A stretch of 25,690 bases of DNA from Anaerolineaceae bacterium UBA5311 (GCA_002411175.1 DHRN01000043.1:5407-31096), one strand, 5' to 3'. Shown: positions 14,510 through 23,828, numbered from the stretch's first letter. Translations and numbers: made by a program. The notes: a model not told the origin generated them from the sequence alone.

Positions 14510-16414
14510 TTATTTTCCACAAGTTTGATATATTTCCACGCCATTTTGATTGTAGATAAGGTTTTCCCCCGGGGTTGCTGCAATGTTGTCAGCAAAATCA
14601 GCGCTGCCCAAGGGTTGCTTCACACCAGAATATAGGTGTGTAATCCCATGATTGCATAGTTCCTGGAGATTAACCGGGTCTTCATAAATACCACGGGATA
14701 AATATGCTTTTGTCAAAAAGTCTTGATCCTTTTCATCCAGCCCGGATATCAATGTCAGTGTAGTCGTCTTCCGGTTTGCATAATAAGGCAGCCAATAACC
14801 GGCATCTGTCCCGTAGGGCATGGTAGGGTTGACGAAATTTAGATTCACTCCAATTATCGCCTCTTCCGGAATGTGGATCTGCACCCATTCCATTGCCTCC
14901 TGGTCTTCCGGAGACATAAATGCCCGATGAGGTTCGAAATCACGAATGCGGACCGGGACGAAACCCACCGCGACTGCGATGGTCAGGACCATCACCAAAT
15001 TTTCCACCTTGGCATAAGCCTTTACCGGGATAAACGAGGCAAGGCTTTCAAAAAGCAAGCCTGCGCCGATGGAAAGAGGTAAATAACAAGCCAATACGAT
15101 GGCTGTGACGTTCGTGAACGCCAGTACATAGATGTTCAGCCTGTATGCATTTGCATACAAAACCAGGAACGCGACCCAGATTAAGGAAAAAATTCCTAAT
15201 AGTCTGGTCTTGGATCGTAATAAAGCCAATAAGATTCCCAACCCCATGACAACGACAAGCCAGCCGGTTTCCCGGAAGACCCTCATTGTATCGCCGTCTC
15301 CCTCAGAATAGTAGGCTGCGTCCTCCAGCTTCCTCCCAGACGGCTCCGTCGTTGCATCTGGCAGCCTAGCATCCAAATAAGCTCTCAATCCGGGTAATAA
15401 TGCGGGCATAATCATAATAAATACAAGCAATCCGACAAGAATTATCTGGGTCAGGGTTGTCAGTCTTGTTTCTTTTTGTTTGAGGTGTATAAGAAGCTCA
15501 TATACTCCAATGATTAGCAATAAGGGCAGCAAGAAGCCAGCTACCCTGAAATGGGTTAGACAAACCGCAGAGATTAATAAGACTGCTTCGATGACAGGCG
15601 TGCGGTAAACTCGTTTTAGGAAACGACCTTTTTCTGTCGTGTTTGAAATAGCCTCCCAAAAAACCAGTGCGGATGGAAGCAAAATCGTTTGCGAAGCCAG
15701 CTGTGTAAAGCGGCTCCAGTTAGTAAACCAGGATGGGTATGGAGATAGCAATCCTGCAGTCAGCATCCCAATAATCGCAGCAGGACGTGATGCTTTTTTA
15801 TCCAACACGAGGAAAACCCCAACTCCGCATATACCGCTGAGAAACTGGCTCATCCATAAGACCGCCTGGTCAGAACGAATCCCTGCCAGTAGTTTTAACG
15901 GCGCAGTCATCCCATAAAAACCAAGATGGTAGTGGTCTAATGATGTTGTGCCAAATGGCTCCAACGTGAATGGGAGTACTCCTTGTGTGGAAGTCATTTC
16001 TGTGATCAGCACGTGATGAAGCCCGTCATCACCGGCGAGGAAAGGGTATTGATAGGCGACGTAAAGGCGAGTGAGCAGGGTCAGCGAGAGGACAACCAGC
16101 GTCAACCAACCCCATTTGCCCAGTTTAAAATGCTCTTTCCAGCCTTTATGCAGCCTCCAAACGATTATCATGGCAAAGAGAATCATCAAAAAAAGCAATT
16201 TATTGAACCCAAGGCGGATATCAGGTGAAAGTGTGCGGGCGGAATAGTACAATACGGGCCAAAAAGCCACACCGAGGTTGGCAGCAAGGAACCAGCGTTG
16301 CAGCGGCTCCCATTTGCGCCAATACCCTGTTAAGGCGAGAATTCCCCAGCCTGGTATCAGCAACAGCGCCATGATCGTGAGTAAGGTCTTAACTATTAGC
16401 CAATACAATTTCAT
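14510..16414 (-). CDS. Multi-span GT-C-like membrane glycosyltransferase (paralogue 1)
   Basis: A 634-residue protein with about 11-13 transmembrane helices in the first 470 residues and a soluble C-terminal part. The first large outside loop contains LAGDDGLHHVLITEMT (D129, D130, H133, H134) and LPFTLEPFGTTSLDHYHLGF. An early-loop acidic motif and this topology are typical of GT-C enzymes that use polyprenyl-phosphate sugars on the outer face of the membrane. The upstream neighbour is a paralogue with the same motif order. The C-terminus (EDQEAMEWVQIHIPEEAIIG, then LNFVN) is also shared in pattern with that neighbour (DDAAALEWIARHTPEEARFF). The start overlaps the neighbour's stop by four bases (ATGA). 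No experimentally defined family name is assigned. Polymerase or ligase activity is possible. Confidence 0.72.
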   Translation of the reverse strand: MKLYWLIVKTLLTIMALLLIPGWGILALTGYWRKWEPLQRWFLAANLGVAFWPVLYYSARTLSPDIRLGFNKLLFLMILFAMIIVWRLHKGWKEHFKLGKWGWLTLVVLSLTLLTRLYVAYQYPFLAGDDGLHHVLITEMTSTQGVLPFTLEPFGTTSLDHYHLGFYGMTAPLKLLAGIRSDQAVLWMSQFLSGICGVGVFLVLDKKASRPAAIIGMLTAGLLSPYPSWFTNWSRFTQLASQTILLPSALVFWEAISNTTEKGRFLKRVYRTPVIEAVLLISAVCLTHFRVAGFLLPLLLIIGVYELLIHLKQKETRLTTLTQIILVGLLVFIMIMPALLPGLRAYLDARLPDATTEPSGRKLEDAAYYSEGDGDTMRVFRETGWLVVVMGLGILLALLRSKTRLLGIFSLIWVAFLVLYANAYRLNIYVLAFTNVTAIVLACYLPLSIGAGLLFESLASFIPVKAYAKVENLVMVLTIAVAVGFVPVRIRDFEPHRAFMSPEDQEAMEWVQIHIPEEAIIGVNLNFVNPTMPYGTDAGYWLPYYANRKTTTLTLISGLDEKDQDFLTKAYLSRGIYEDPVNLQELCNHGITHLYSGVKQPLGSADFADNIAATPGENLIYNQNGVEIYQTCGK

Positions 16415-18261
16415 TCCTCATTGTTTACTGATGAATCATCCGCATTATACTCGTCAATCATCCAAATTGAGACACTATCATTATCATACAACTTTGAAAT
16501 TCTCTCACAGCCTGCCAGTTCCCGAGCCTGGATTCCAGCTGTTCCCTGGCGGACGTATACATAATTCAAATCAGCTTCTTCGACCAGCTCCCAAAAATCT
16601 GTTTCGCAAGATGAAACTTTACTGGCACGTTTAGCCCAGTCTGTCCACAAGTTCGCAGAGTCTACGTCGAGACCGTAGGGATAAAAGGTTGTAGGCGCCA
16701 GGCTCCAGCGTCCAGTGGTTGGCAAGATCCACCCCCCGCCGTCAGTGCCGCGAAACAACCCGTAGCCCCATGTCGTCGTGTTCACAAAAAAGCGAGCTTC
16801 TTCAGGTGTGTGTCGGGCGATCCATTCCAATGCCGCGGCATCGTCTTCGGTCACCAATACTGTCCCGTTATTGACAGCGTCGGCGTTGCTCCAGGCACCC
16901 CAACCGACCAAAGCAAGCGCTAAAACCAGTGCAACCGCAGTCAATGGTTTTCTCCAGCCCACCCTGGAACTAACAAAATCGAAAATCCAAACCAGAAGGG
17001 CAGCGCTCAACACCCCCAAAACGATAAACATCACCAATCCATAATAATCACTGCGAAAGCTGAAGAGCATGATGCCAAACGGCGCGGTAAAAAAGGCTAC
17101 GGTCAGTGACCAAATCGCGAATTTTCGCCATTCACCCTTGAATAACGCCCAAATTAACCCAAATAAAGCCAGCCCGATTAAAACATAGCCAGCTTCCGGA
17201 CTAAGAATATATTTCAAGTAGTTCAACTGATTGCTGTTAAACTGAAAAACACCTTCGGGTATTTGAACGGATTTATTTATAAAAGTAGCCGAATACCGCC
17301 AAACACGGATGTACCAGCGCAGGCTGACCACGAGAGCCAACAACGCGGGTGCAGCGAGGGTGAGGATCGCTTGCCAATCCACATTTTTCGCCCTGATGCT
17401 GTTTATGATCCATTCAATCCCCATAATCAGGAGATAAATTGCTAAAAGAAAAGCCGCAAGATAGTGGCTCAGCAGCGTGCCAGCTGTCAGCAAGAACAGA
17501 CCCGATGTCTGCCACCATTTAACTTGCTTTTTTCGCAGCGTTTCCGCCTCAGCCATTGCCACTGGCAGGATCATTACCCCGATCAATAGCGTGTAACGCC
17601 CCCAGCTCAGGTAGTAACCCGGCATTTTGGTGACAAAAGTGACAAACAGCGCCGCCAGCAAGCCGACGCGCCAGTCTTTACCGATCGATTTTGCCAGCGC
17701 ATACACGCTCACCCCCACCATTGCGCTCATCACCTGCCCTAAAAGCAACACTGCCTGTTCGGGAGCCAGTCCGCTCAAAACTGAAAAAACCGCTGTCACA
17801 GCATGGAAGGCGAAGTGATAATAAAACGGACCGGGTAAATATGGCTCGAGCGTGCTTGGAAGCCCTCCATTTTCGATAATTTTACGAATGATCAAAACAT
17901 GATGTTGGGAATCGACCCAATTAGGGAACACGAGGTCTGAAGCCTGCCATAAGCGCCAGGCTACAAACAACCCCAACACAGCCAGCGCGATCAGCCAGCT
18001 GAGGTTGAATGCCGTCTTGTAATGGCGGTATAAACCCACGACAACTGCTAAAAAACACAAACCAAGCAAAATGCCGAGCAGAAGAGGGCTCAGGCTAACC
18101 CGAATCGTATAGAAACCCAAGGAAAGGGCAGTAATGGCACCGAAACTGACCGCAAAGATGCGCGCCAGCGCTTCTCCTCCGTCCTGTTTTTTCTCGCCAA
18201 ACCAAAGCCACCACGCCAAGCCTGGCAAGAACAAGCCTAGAAATCCCGGGGCTATTCGCAT
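16411..18261 (-). CDS. Multi-span GT-C-like membrane glycosyltransferase (paralogue 2)
   Basis: A 616-residue protein, paralogue of the downstream gene. An N-terminal helical hairpin region (about 1-100) is followed by a loop with FPNWVDSQHHVLIIRKIIEN (D117, H120, H121) and LPSTLEPYLPGPFYYHFAFH. These line up with the D-x-x-HH and TLEP blocks of the second copy. About a dozen hydrophobic helices follow, then a soluble tail with ALEWIARHTPEEARFFVNTT and WGYGLFRGTDGGGWILPTTG. By topology and motif it fits outer-face, lipid-sugar-dependent glycosyltransferases. The start ATG overlaps the folK 3' end by 10 bases. Tandem retention of both copies suggests different acceptors. Function is inferred from fold type and context only. 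Confidence 0.72.
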   Translation of the reverse strand: MRIAPGFLGLFLPGLAWWLWFGEKKQDGGEALARIFAVSFGAITALSLGFYTIRVSLSPLLLGILLGLCFLAVVVGLYRHYKTAFNLSWLIALAVLGLFVAWRLWQASDLVFPNWVDSQHHVLIIRKIIENGGLPSTLEPYLPGPFYYHFAFHAVTAVFSVLSGLAPEQAVLLLGQVMSAMVGVSVYALAKSIGKDWRVGLLAALFVTFVTKMPGYYLSWGRYTLLIGVMILPVAMAEAETLRKKQVKWWQTSGLFLLTAGTLLSHYLAAFLLAIYLLIMGIEWIINSIRAKNVDWQAILTLAAPALLALVVSLRWYIRVWRYSATFINKSVQIPEGVFQFNSNQLNYLKYILSPEAGYVLIGLALFGLIWALFKGEWRKFAIWSLTVAFFTAPFGIMLFSFRSDYYGLVMFIVLGVLSAALLVWIFDFVSSRVGWRKPLTAVALVLALALVGWGAWSNADAVNNGTVLVTEDDAAALEWIARHTPEEARFFVNTTTWGYGLFRGTDGGGWILPTTGRWSLAPTTFYPYGLDVDSANLWTDWAKRASKVSSCETDFWELVEEADLNYVYVRQGTAGIQARELAGCERISKLYDNDSVSIWMIDEYNADDSSVNNEE

Positions 18262-18728
18262 AACCGCACCTCGCTTGCGTCAACGTTTTCAAGGAGCTCC
18301 GCGATGGTTTTCTCAAGCACCGGATGCACAAACTCGCCTTCCAATTCAGCCATGGGGACAAGTACAAATGCCCGCTCGTGCAGCTTTGGGTGCGGTATTT
18401 GCAGCCGGGCTGTGTTGCGAATCAGCTCTCCGTAAAAGAGGATATCAACGTCGATCAACCGGGGTCCGTAGCGGAAGTTTTCCACCCTGCCCAATTCGGT
18501 TTCAGTACGTTTTAGGAAGTTAAGCAAACTTAATGGGCTAAGGTCTGTGCTTACCTCAATCACCTGGTTGAGAAAGTCCGGCTGTTCAGTATAACCCCAG
18601 GCTTTGGTCTCATACACAGACGATTTACGCAAAACTATCATCTTTTGGTTAATAGCCTTGATTGCCTTCTCAAGGTTCGCCCGGCGATCACCCAGATTGG
18701 TTCCCAGCCCCAGGTAAACGAGTGTCAT
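18252..18728 (-). CDS. folK: 2-amino-4-hydroxy-6-hydroxymethyldihydropteridine diphosphokinase
   Basis: A 158-residue protein of standard length for HPPK, which transfers pyrophosphate from ATP to 6-hydroxymethyl-7,8-dihydropterin in folate synthesis. Signatures: YLGLGTNLGDRRANLEKAI at the N-terminus, SSVYETKAWGYTEQPDFLNQ (pterin-binding loop), RYGPRLIDVDILFYG (about 86-100, with the two Mg-binding aspartates D93 and D95), and IPHPKLHERAFVLVPMAEL. The start ATG shares four bases with the hom stop (ATGA) and the 3' end overlaps a glycosyltransferase by ten. No folB or folP neighbour is present, so it is separated from the rest of the pathway and co-transcribed with amino-acid and polysaccharide genes. 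Confidence 0.96.
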   Translation of the reverse strand: MTLVYLGLGTNLGDRRANLEKAIKAINQKMIVLRKSSVYETKAWGYTEQPDFLNQVIEVSTDLSPLSLLNFLKRTETELGRVENFRYGPRLIDVDILFYGELIRNTARLQIPHPKLHERAFVLVPMAELEGEFVHPVLEKTIAELLENVDASEVRLCE

Positions 18729-19765
18729 TTTTGCCCCTGCTTGTGGATGTCGATCAGGTCGGAAAGCAGACCAAATGCGGTCGTTTTGGGGCTTGGGTCT
18801 GTTTCCAAAATTCCCAATGCAGGCAGCACATCCAGCTCAAAACTGACGTACGAAGAAGTACCACTTACGGTATATAACGGAGAATCATAGCCAACTATTT
18901 CGGGAGCAACCCGGGCAACAAACACACCTTCGCGCCACCCCCCCTGGCATACCAGCTTCCAGCGCTTTCCCTGTTGTTCCGCGTTCCTGATCATTTCCGG
19001 TGTTATCCCGCGGATACCAGTCGGGTTTATATCTGTGGGAGTAAGCTTCTGACCCATCAAAACATTCGAAAGTGCGGCTACTTTTATCGCGGCATCCCAA
19101 CCGTCAACATCGTTGCTTGGGTCGCTCTCAGTAATCCCGATCGCTGCGCCGTAATCAATGGCTTCATCCAGGGTTTCGCCAGCTCTCATTCTGTCAAGCA
19201 GCAGGTTGGTGCAGGAATTGAGAATACCGTAAAAGCCGAGCAGTTTAGCCCCGGCAAGCGAGCTTCTGAAGAGCGAAAATATCGGAGCGCCATCCATTAC
19301 CGCAGCTTCAAACCGGAAGAGACGACCGTGCTGCCTGGTCAGTTCTGTTAATTCGTTAAAACCAAATACAACCGGTCCCTTATTTGCCGTGATGAGGTGC
19401 AATCCTTCTACGGCGGCTTCCATCAAATAACCCAAAGCGGGTTGCCCTGATATTGGATTCACAGGGGTGGTTTCGACAAGCACATCCGCTCCGCAGATAC
19501 GGATGAAATCTGAGACGTCTCCATTGAAACTGAGTTTGTCCAGTACTTCCAGGTGATAGGTTCCTTGATCTATCATGGTGATCAGCCGGCTCTCATCCAG
19601 ACCCTCCGGGTCGATACAGGCGCCGTGTCTCCGGGTGATAATGCCGGTGATGCGAGCGTCGAGAGCGTAATGCTGCCTCAGGTCCTGCCGTTTTTCTGCC
19701 AGCAAGCGCACAAACGCTTTCCCTACATTCCCCAAGCCAAGCAGGGCGATATCCACAGTTTTCAA
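18725..19765 (-). CDS. hom: Homoserine dehydrogenase (short form, no ACT domain)
   Basis: A 346-residue enzyme that reduces aspartate-semialdehyde to homoserine with NAD(P)H, the branch point to threonine and methionine. Visible are the Rossmann motif GLGNVG (about 10-15), VETTPVNP, TANKGPV (K129, catalytic-region lysine), GILNSCTNLLLDRM (about 180-193) and ITESDPSNDVDGWDAAIKVA (substrate site). The C-terminal ACT regulatory domain of longer homologues is absent, so threonine feedback through that domain is not expected. The start is chosen as TTG at 19765: AGGAG (19777-19773) lies seven bases upstream. An earlier in-frame TTG at 19795 falls inside a perfect TATAAT box. Overlaps folK by four bases; dnaE ends 53 bases upstream. 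Confidence 0.93.
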   Translation of the reverse strand: MKTVDIALLGLGNVGKAFVRLLAEKRQDLRQHYALDARITGIITRRHGACIDPEGLDESRLITMIDQGTYHLEVLDKLSFNGDVSDFIRICGADVLVETTPVNPISGQPALGYLMEAAVEGLHLITANKGPVVFGFNELTELTRQHGRLFRFEAAVMDGAPIFSLFRSSLAGAKLLGFYGILNSCTNLLLDRMRAGETLDEAIDYGAAIGITESDPSNDVDGWDAAIKVAALSNVLMGQKLTPTDINPTGIRGITPEMIRNAEQQGKRWKLVCQGGWREGVFVARVAPEIVGYDSPLYTVSGTSSYVSFELDVLPALGILETDPSPKTTAFGLLSDLIDIHKQGQK

Positions 19766-19794
19766 ATTTTGGCTCCTGGTTTTAATGATATTCA

Positions 19795-19800
19795 ATTATA
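19795..19800 (-). promoter_or_regulatory. Candidate -10 box for the hom-folK-polysaccharide transcript
   Basis: A perfect TATAAT on the minus strand in the 53-base dnaE-hom gap. The predicted start near 19788 gives a leader of about 23 bases that includes the AGGAG ribosome binding site of hom. No good -35 hexamer is found at 16-18 bases, so it may be weak or activated; read-through from dnaE is also possible. Confidence 0.4.
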
Positions 19801-19818
19801 GCAATGAATTGATGATTG

Positions 19819-22800
19819 CTACTGTGTCGGTAATTCGTTTTCGTTTTGGGGGGCATAATCCTGGCAAACCACATTTTCCGCCCCCAGACTCTCGGAAAGC
19901 AGCTGCAGCAGCGAATCGCTGATTTCGATCGGATAATTTGGGAAGTAAACCACGCGCCAGCCAGCCGTGGTCATAACGCGAAAGCCGAAAAGGTCTGTTC
20001 CCGGATGTCCGCAAAGGATTCCATGATATTGGCTCATCCGTCGGGTATCTTTTTCGCGGTTTTCGCCGGGTTGAATCGTGAGAATCAGCATATGCCTGGG
20101 CAGCAGCCTGAGCGCATCCTCTTCTTCATAGCCGTAATCTTCCACCATCGAATTCCCAACGGCTTCGTGCGTCTCCAGATTGGTCAGAAGAGCTTGTTTT
20201 ACCATGGGAACGGGAGTGGGGATGGTTTCAACTTCCCGGGCAATTTCAATCTCTGTCGTTATACCCATGCTTTCAACGACCAAATCCAACTCTACCGAGA
20301 GGTCGTCGCTGTAATAAACATCCTCATCCCAGCCGGGTTCAAGCTCCATCCGGGCTGCTTCCAGATCGGGTGGTGGCTCATCCAATTCCCCGTTCATACC
20401 GTTGAGCAGAGGCCAGGCATATCTGGAGAGCGTACGGATATCCGGCAGGTTTTTCTCAATGGTTCGCTCGAAGAATGGTCCCGAAAATGAATCTGTAACA
20501 ATTGTCTGATCCATGCCGTCGGTTTCGACCCTTGAAGTTTTGTCAACCAGGATGTTAATTTCGCTGTCGCGATGCTGCACCTTGCCTTCAACCAACAGAA
20601 CGGTGCCCGCATCCACAATCGGACTGTATTGCTTCCAGGTTTTAGGAAAGAAAATCAATTTCATATCCCCAAACGCATCCGAAAGAGTCACAAATGCCAT
20701 CATCTCCCCTTTTTTAGTTCTAATCGGGTTCAGACGATTAACCACGCCACCAACAGCGACCCTGTCGTTCTCTTCCGTCTCAACCAGGGCGTTGGAAAAA
20801 TGACTGATCTTCCCACGGACCTGTTTCAGAACGGCATTGAGAGGGTGATCAGAGACATACAGCCCTAAAAGCTCTTTCTCCCATTCCAATTGGTCTGTTT
20901 TGCTCATCCCTGCCTGGAAAGGTAAAACGATCACCCCTTGTTCTTCCACCATGGCACCGCCAAACAAGTCCATCTGCCCCGATTCTTTGGCTTTGAAGTG
21001 GCTTGCTGATAAATTTACGATCTGTTCTATTGAGCCAAGAATTGAGCCTCGTTCCCCCAAATCATCCAACGCGCCAACTTTTACCAGGCATTCCATCGGG
21101 CGTTTGCTGACCTTTCGCAAGTCAACCCTGCGGGCAAAATCGTCAATGCTGGCAAAACTTTTGCTGCCTCTGCCCAGGAGAATCTCATCCACCGGAGCCT
21201 GACCCACATTTTTAATCGCCCCCAACCCAAAGCGGATGGCAGCCGTCCCGTCTGGTCTGTCTGCAATCGAAAAGTCGTAGGCGCTGCTATTGACATCCGG
21301 GGGCAGAACATCAATTCCCATCTCCCGGCATTCTGCCACGTACATAGCGATCTTATCCGTGTCGTTTTTCCATGCAGAGAGCAGCGCGGTCATATATTCG
21401 ACAGGGTAGCGGTATTTCAGATATCCTGTTTTAACTGCCATGATGCCATAGTTGGTAGCATGGCTCTTGTTGAAACCATAGTCGGCAAACGCTTCCCAGT
21501 GCGCAAAGATTTCTTCAGCTGTTTTTTCAGCGATGCCATGTTTCACCGCACCTTTGATAAATTTGTTGCGGTGTTTTTTGACCTGCGCGGTCTTTTTCTT
21601 GGATACAGCTGCACGCAAATCATCCGACTCTCCGGGTAAATATCCTGCCAGGCTCATGGCAGCCTGCATGATTTGCTCCTGGTAAACCGTGTGCCCGTAG
21701 GTTTCATTCAGAATTGGTTCCAGCTTTTCGTGTTGGTAGGTTACCGGCACGGTTCCATGCATATTAGAGATATAAGCGGGGATGATCTCCATCGGACCGG
21801 GGCGATAAAGCGCAACCATCGCGATCACATGCTCGACCTTCTTTGGCTGCATCTGCACCAGATAACGCGTCATTCCGCTGCCTTCGAGTTGGAACAAGCC
21901 CAGTGTATGCCCCTGACCAATGTATTCATAAACACCAGGGTCATCGATGGGAATATTGCTCAGGTTCAGGCTGACGCCATGCCGCTTTTCGATGTTTTCG
22001 CAGGCTCGTGCCATGATTGTTAGCATGGTCAGCCCCAAAAAGTCAACCTTCAACAAACCCAGCGCATTGATGCCGTCCATGTCGTATTGAGCGACCGATT
22101 TTATAGGCAGCTCGTCATTGGCGCTTGTCGCGCGGTGCAGAGGCAGGTATTCTGTGAGGGGCTTATCGCTTATGATCACGCCGGCAGCATGCGTGCCAAC
22201 ATTACGAATGCTGCCTTCCATGCGGCTGGCGACATCCAGTAATCGCTTGTACTGGTCATTCGATTCATAAAGGGCTTTTAACTCTGGGGATTTTTCCAGC
22301 GATTTCGCCAGGGGGATGTTCTTCCCAGCAACCGGTCCAGGCACCGCCTTGGCGACGCGGTCGACTTCAACCAGGGGTATGTTCATCACACGACCAACGT
22401 CACGCACAGCCCCACGCGCAGCCATGGTGCCGAAGGTAATGATCTGTGCCACTTTATCCGAACCATATTTCTGGTTGCAATACTCCATCACCTCTGCACG
22501 CCGGTCATCCTGAAAATCGAGGTCGATATCCGGCATGGTCAGCCGATCCGGATTTAGAAAACGCTCAAAGAGCAGCTGATAGCTGAGTGGTTCGACAGAG
22601 GTGATATCCAGCGCGTATGCAACCAAAGAGCCATTACCAGAACCGCGCACGTTATACCATATATTTTTTTCGCGTGAAAACCGACACAGATCCCAAACAA
22701 TCAGGAAATATTCCGCGAAGCCCATCTCGTTGATAACGCCCAGTTCGTACTGCAGGCGCTCCTGAATTTCGTCAGAATCTGCCCGGCTGGGAATGTTATT

Positions 22801-23718
22801 TCGCAAACCATCCTGGCACAGGTCGAGCAAATAGGATTGTGGGGTTTCGCCATCGGGCACATCGAACTGTGGCAAGTGGTAGCCTTCGCGGGTCAGATCA
22901 ACTTCACATTGTTCCGCGATCAGAAGCGTGTTTTCGATCGCTTCGGGGACCTGGGCAAAGAGTGTGCGCATTTCTTCAGGACTGCGCAGGTAATATGAAT
23001 TGTCTGACATGCGAATGCGGTTGGTGTCGCTTAGTAGCTTGCCAGTCTGGATGCAAAGAAGAATATCCTGCAGGTCGGCGTCTTCCTTGCGGGGGTAGTG
23101 AACATCGTTGGTGGCTACCAGGGGCGTGTTGGTTTTTTTTGCCAGTTCAATCATCAGGCGGTTGACCCGGTAGAGCTCGGGGATGTTGTGATCCTGCAGT
23201 TCCAGGAAGAAATTTCCCGGTCCAAACGCGTCTTTATACCATGTCAGGCTGCGTTCTGCCTTTGCCAGGTCGTTATCTGCCAAAGCTTTCGGGATTTCCC
23301 CGGAAAGGCAGGCAGACAAGCCGATCAGCCCGCCGGTGTGATCGGCTAAATAGGCTTTGTCGATGCGTGGATGGTAGTAAAACCCCTCAAGCTGCGAAAC
23401 TGAGGCAATTTTCAGCAGGTTTTTGTAACCTTCCATGTTTTTTGCTAATAAAACCAGGTGATGTGACTTTTTATCCCTGGAAACGTCCTTATCCAACATT
23501 GTTCGTGGCGCCATGTAGGTTTCCAGCCCGATGATCGGTTTGAGACCTTCTGCCTTGGCTGCTTTGAAGAAATCCAGTGTGCCGAACATCGTCCCGTGGT
23601 CGGTCAGAGCCAGGGCGTTCATGCCGAGCTGTTTGGTATATTTCACCAGGTCGGCAGGACTCGCCAAACCATCCAGGACGGAGTAAGAAGAGTGGACATG
23701 CAAGTGAACAAAAGACAC
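19819..23718 (-). CDS. dnaE: DNA polymerase III alpha subunit
   Basis: A 1299-residue replicative polymerase. In order: the PHP domain (residues 1 to about 270; HLHVHSSYSVLDG and ALTDHGTMFG supply metal-site residues); the palm, with RGSGNGS (358-364), the catalytic aspartates in MPDIDLDFQDDRR (D399, D401) and the third in LLKVDFLGL (D559); the fingers (YGFNKSHATNYGIMAVKTGY); and an OB-fold (about 987-1065). Next is an acidic linker (about 1110-1200), then a C-terminal domain (about 1205-1299; LILTIQPGENREKDTRRM). It is longer than the roughly 1160-residue E. coli enzyme because of the linker and tail. It synthesises both strands at the fork with the sliding clamp. The start is GTG at 23718, without a strong Shine-Dalgarno but just downstream of a possible eight-codon leader frame. 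Confidence 0.98.
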   Translation of the reverse strand: MSFVHLHVHSSYSVLDGLASPADLVKYTKQLGMNALALTDHGTMFGTLDFFKAAKAEGLKPIIGLETYMAPRTMLDKDVSRDKKSHHLVLLAKNMEGYKNLLKIASVSQLEGFYYHPRIDKAYLADHTGGLIGLSACLSGEIPKALADNDLAKAERSLTWYKDAFGPGNFFLELQDHNIPELYRVNRLMIELAKKTNTPLVATNDVHYPRKEDADLQDILLCIQTGKLLSDTNRIRMSDNSYYLRSPEEMRTLFAQVPEAIENTLLIAEQCEVDLTREGYHLPQFDVPDGETPQSYLLDLCQDGLRNNIPSRADSDEIQERLQYELGVINEMGFAEYFLIVWDLCRFSREKNIWYNVRGSGNGSLVAYALDITSVEPLSYQLLFERFLNPDRLTMPDIDLDFQDDRRAEVMEYCNQKYGSDKVAQIITFGTMAARGAVRDVGRVMNIPLVEVDRVAKAVPGPVAGKNIPLAKSLEKSPELKALYESNDQYKRLLDVASRMEGSIRNVGTHAAGVIISDKPLTEYLPLHRATSANDELPIKSVAQYDMDGINALGLLKVDFLGLTMLTIMARACENIEKRHGVSLNLSNIPIDDPGVYEYIGQGHTLGLFQLEGSGMTRYLVQMQPKKVEHVIAMVALYRPGPMEIIPAYISNMHGTVPVTYQHEKLEPILNETYGHTVYQEQIMQAAMSLAGYLPGESDDLRAAVSKKKTAQVKKHRNKFIKGAVKHGIAEKTAEEIFAHWEAFADYGFNKSHATNYGIMAVKTGYLKYRYPVEYMTALLSAWKNDTDKIAMYVAECREMGIDVLPPDVNSSAYDFSIADRPDGTAAIRFGLGAIKNVGQAPVDEILLGRGSKSFASIDDFARRVDLRKVSKRPMECLVKVGALDDLGERGSILGSIEQIVNLSASHFKAKESGQMDLFGGAMVEEQGVIVLPFQAGMSKTDQLEWEKELLGLYVSDHPLNAVLKQVRGKISHFSNALVETEENDRVAVGGVVNRLNPIRTKKGEMMAFVTLSDAFGDMKLIFFPKTWKQYSPIVDAGTVLLVEGKVQHRDSEINILVDKTSRVETDGMDQTIVTDSFSGPFFERTIEKNLPDIRTLSRYAWPLLNGMNGELDEPPPDLEAARMELEPGWDEDVYYSDDLSVELDLVVESMGITTEIEIAREVETIPTPVPMVKQALLTNLETHEAVGNSMVEDYGYEEEDALRLLPRHMLILTIQPGENREKDTRRMSQYHGILCGHPGTDLFGFRVMTTAGWRVVYFPNYPIEISDSLLQLLSESLGAENVVCQDYAPQNENELPTQ

Positions 23719-23722
23719 GGTT

Positions 23723-23749
23723 TTATACTTTTCCAGCTTTTTCTACCAT
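23723..23749 (-). CDS. Possible eight-residue leader peptide upstream of dnaE
   Basis: ATG at 23749 encodes MVEKAGKV and stops (TAA) four bases before the dnaE GTG. AGAGGA (23765-23760) lies ten bases before the ATG, a better ribosome site than anything directly in front of dnaE. It could couple ribosomes into dnaE. An ATG with a nearby purine run is not rare, so this is tentative. Confidence 0.3.
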   Translation of the reverse strand: MVEKAGKV

Positions 23750-23798
23750 CGCCAACGTTTCCTCTATGTTACGGGCAAATGGTTTCGAATGATTTTAA

Positions 23799-23828
23799 AG
23801 TATAGCATAACGAACCTGCCAAACTCAA
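23799..23828 (-). promoter_or_regulatory. Candidate dnaE promoter
   Basis: On the minus strand TTGAGT (23828-23823; 4/6) and TATACT (23804-23799; 5/6) are 18 bases apart. The start would be near 23792, giving a leader of about 74 bases that includes the short leader frame. It is the best promoter match in the gap upstream of dnaE. Confidence 0.45.

Noticed and set aside
19846..20490. 214-codon frame on the plus strand inside dnaE
   Set aside because: It is antisense to a certain dnaE coding region and has no family features. The same holds for the other antisense frames within the glycosyltransferase and dnaE genes.
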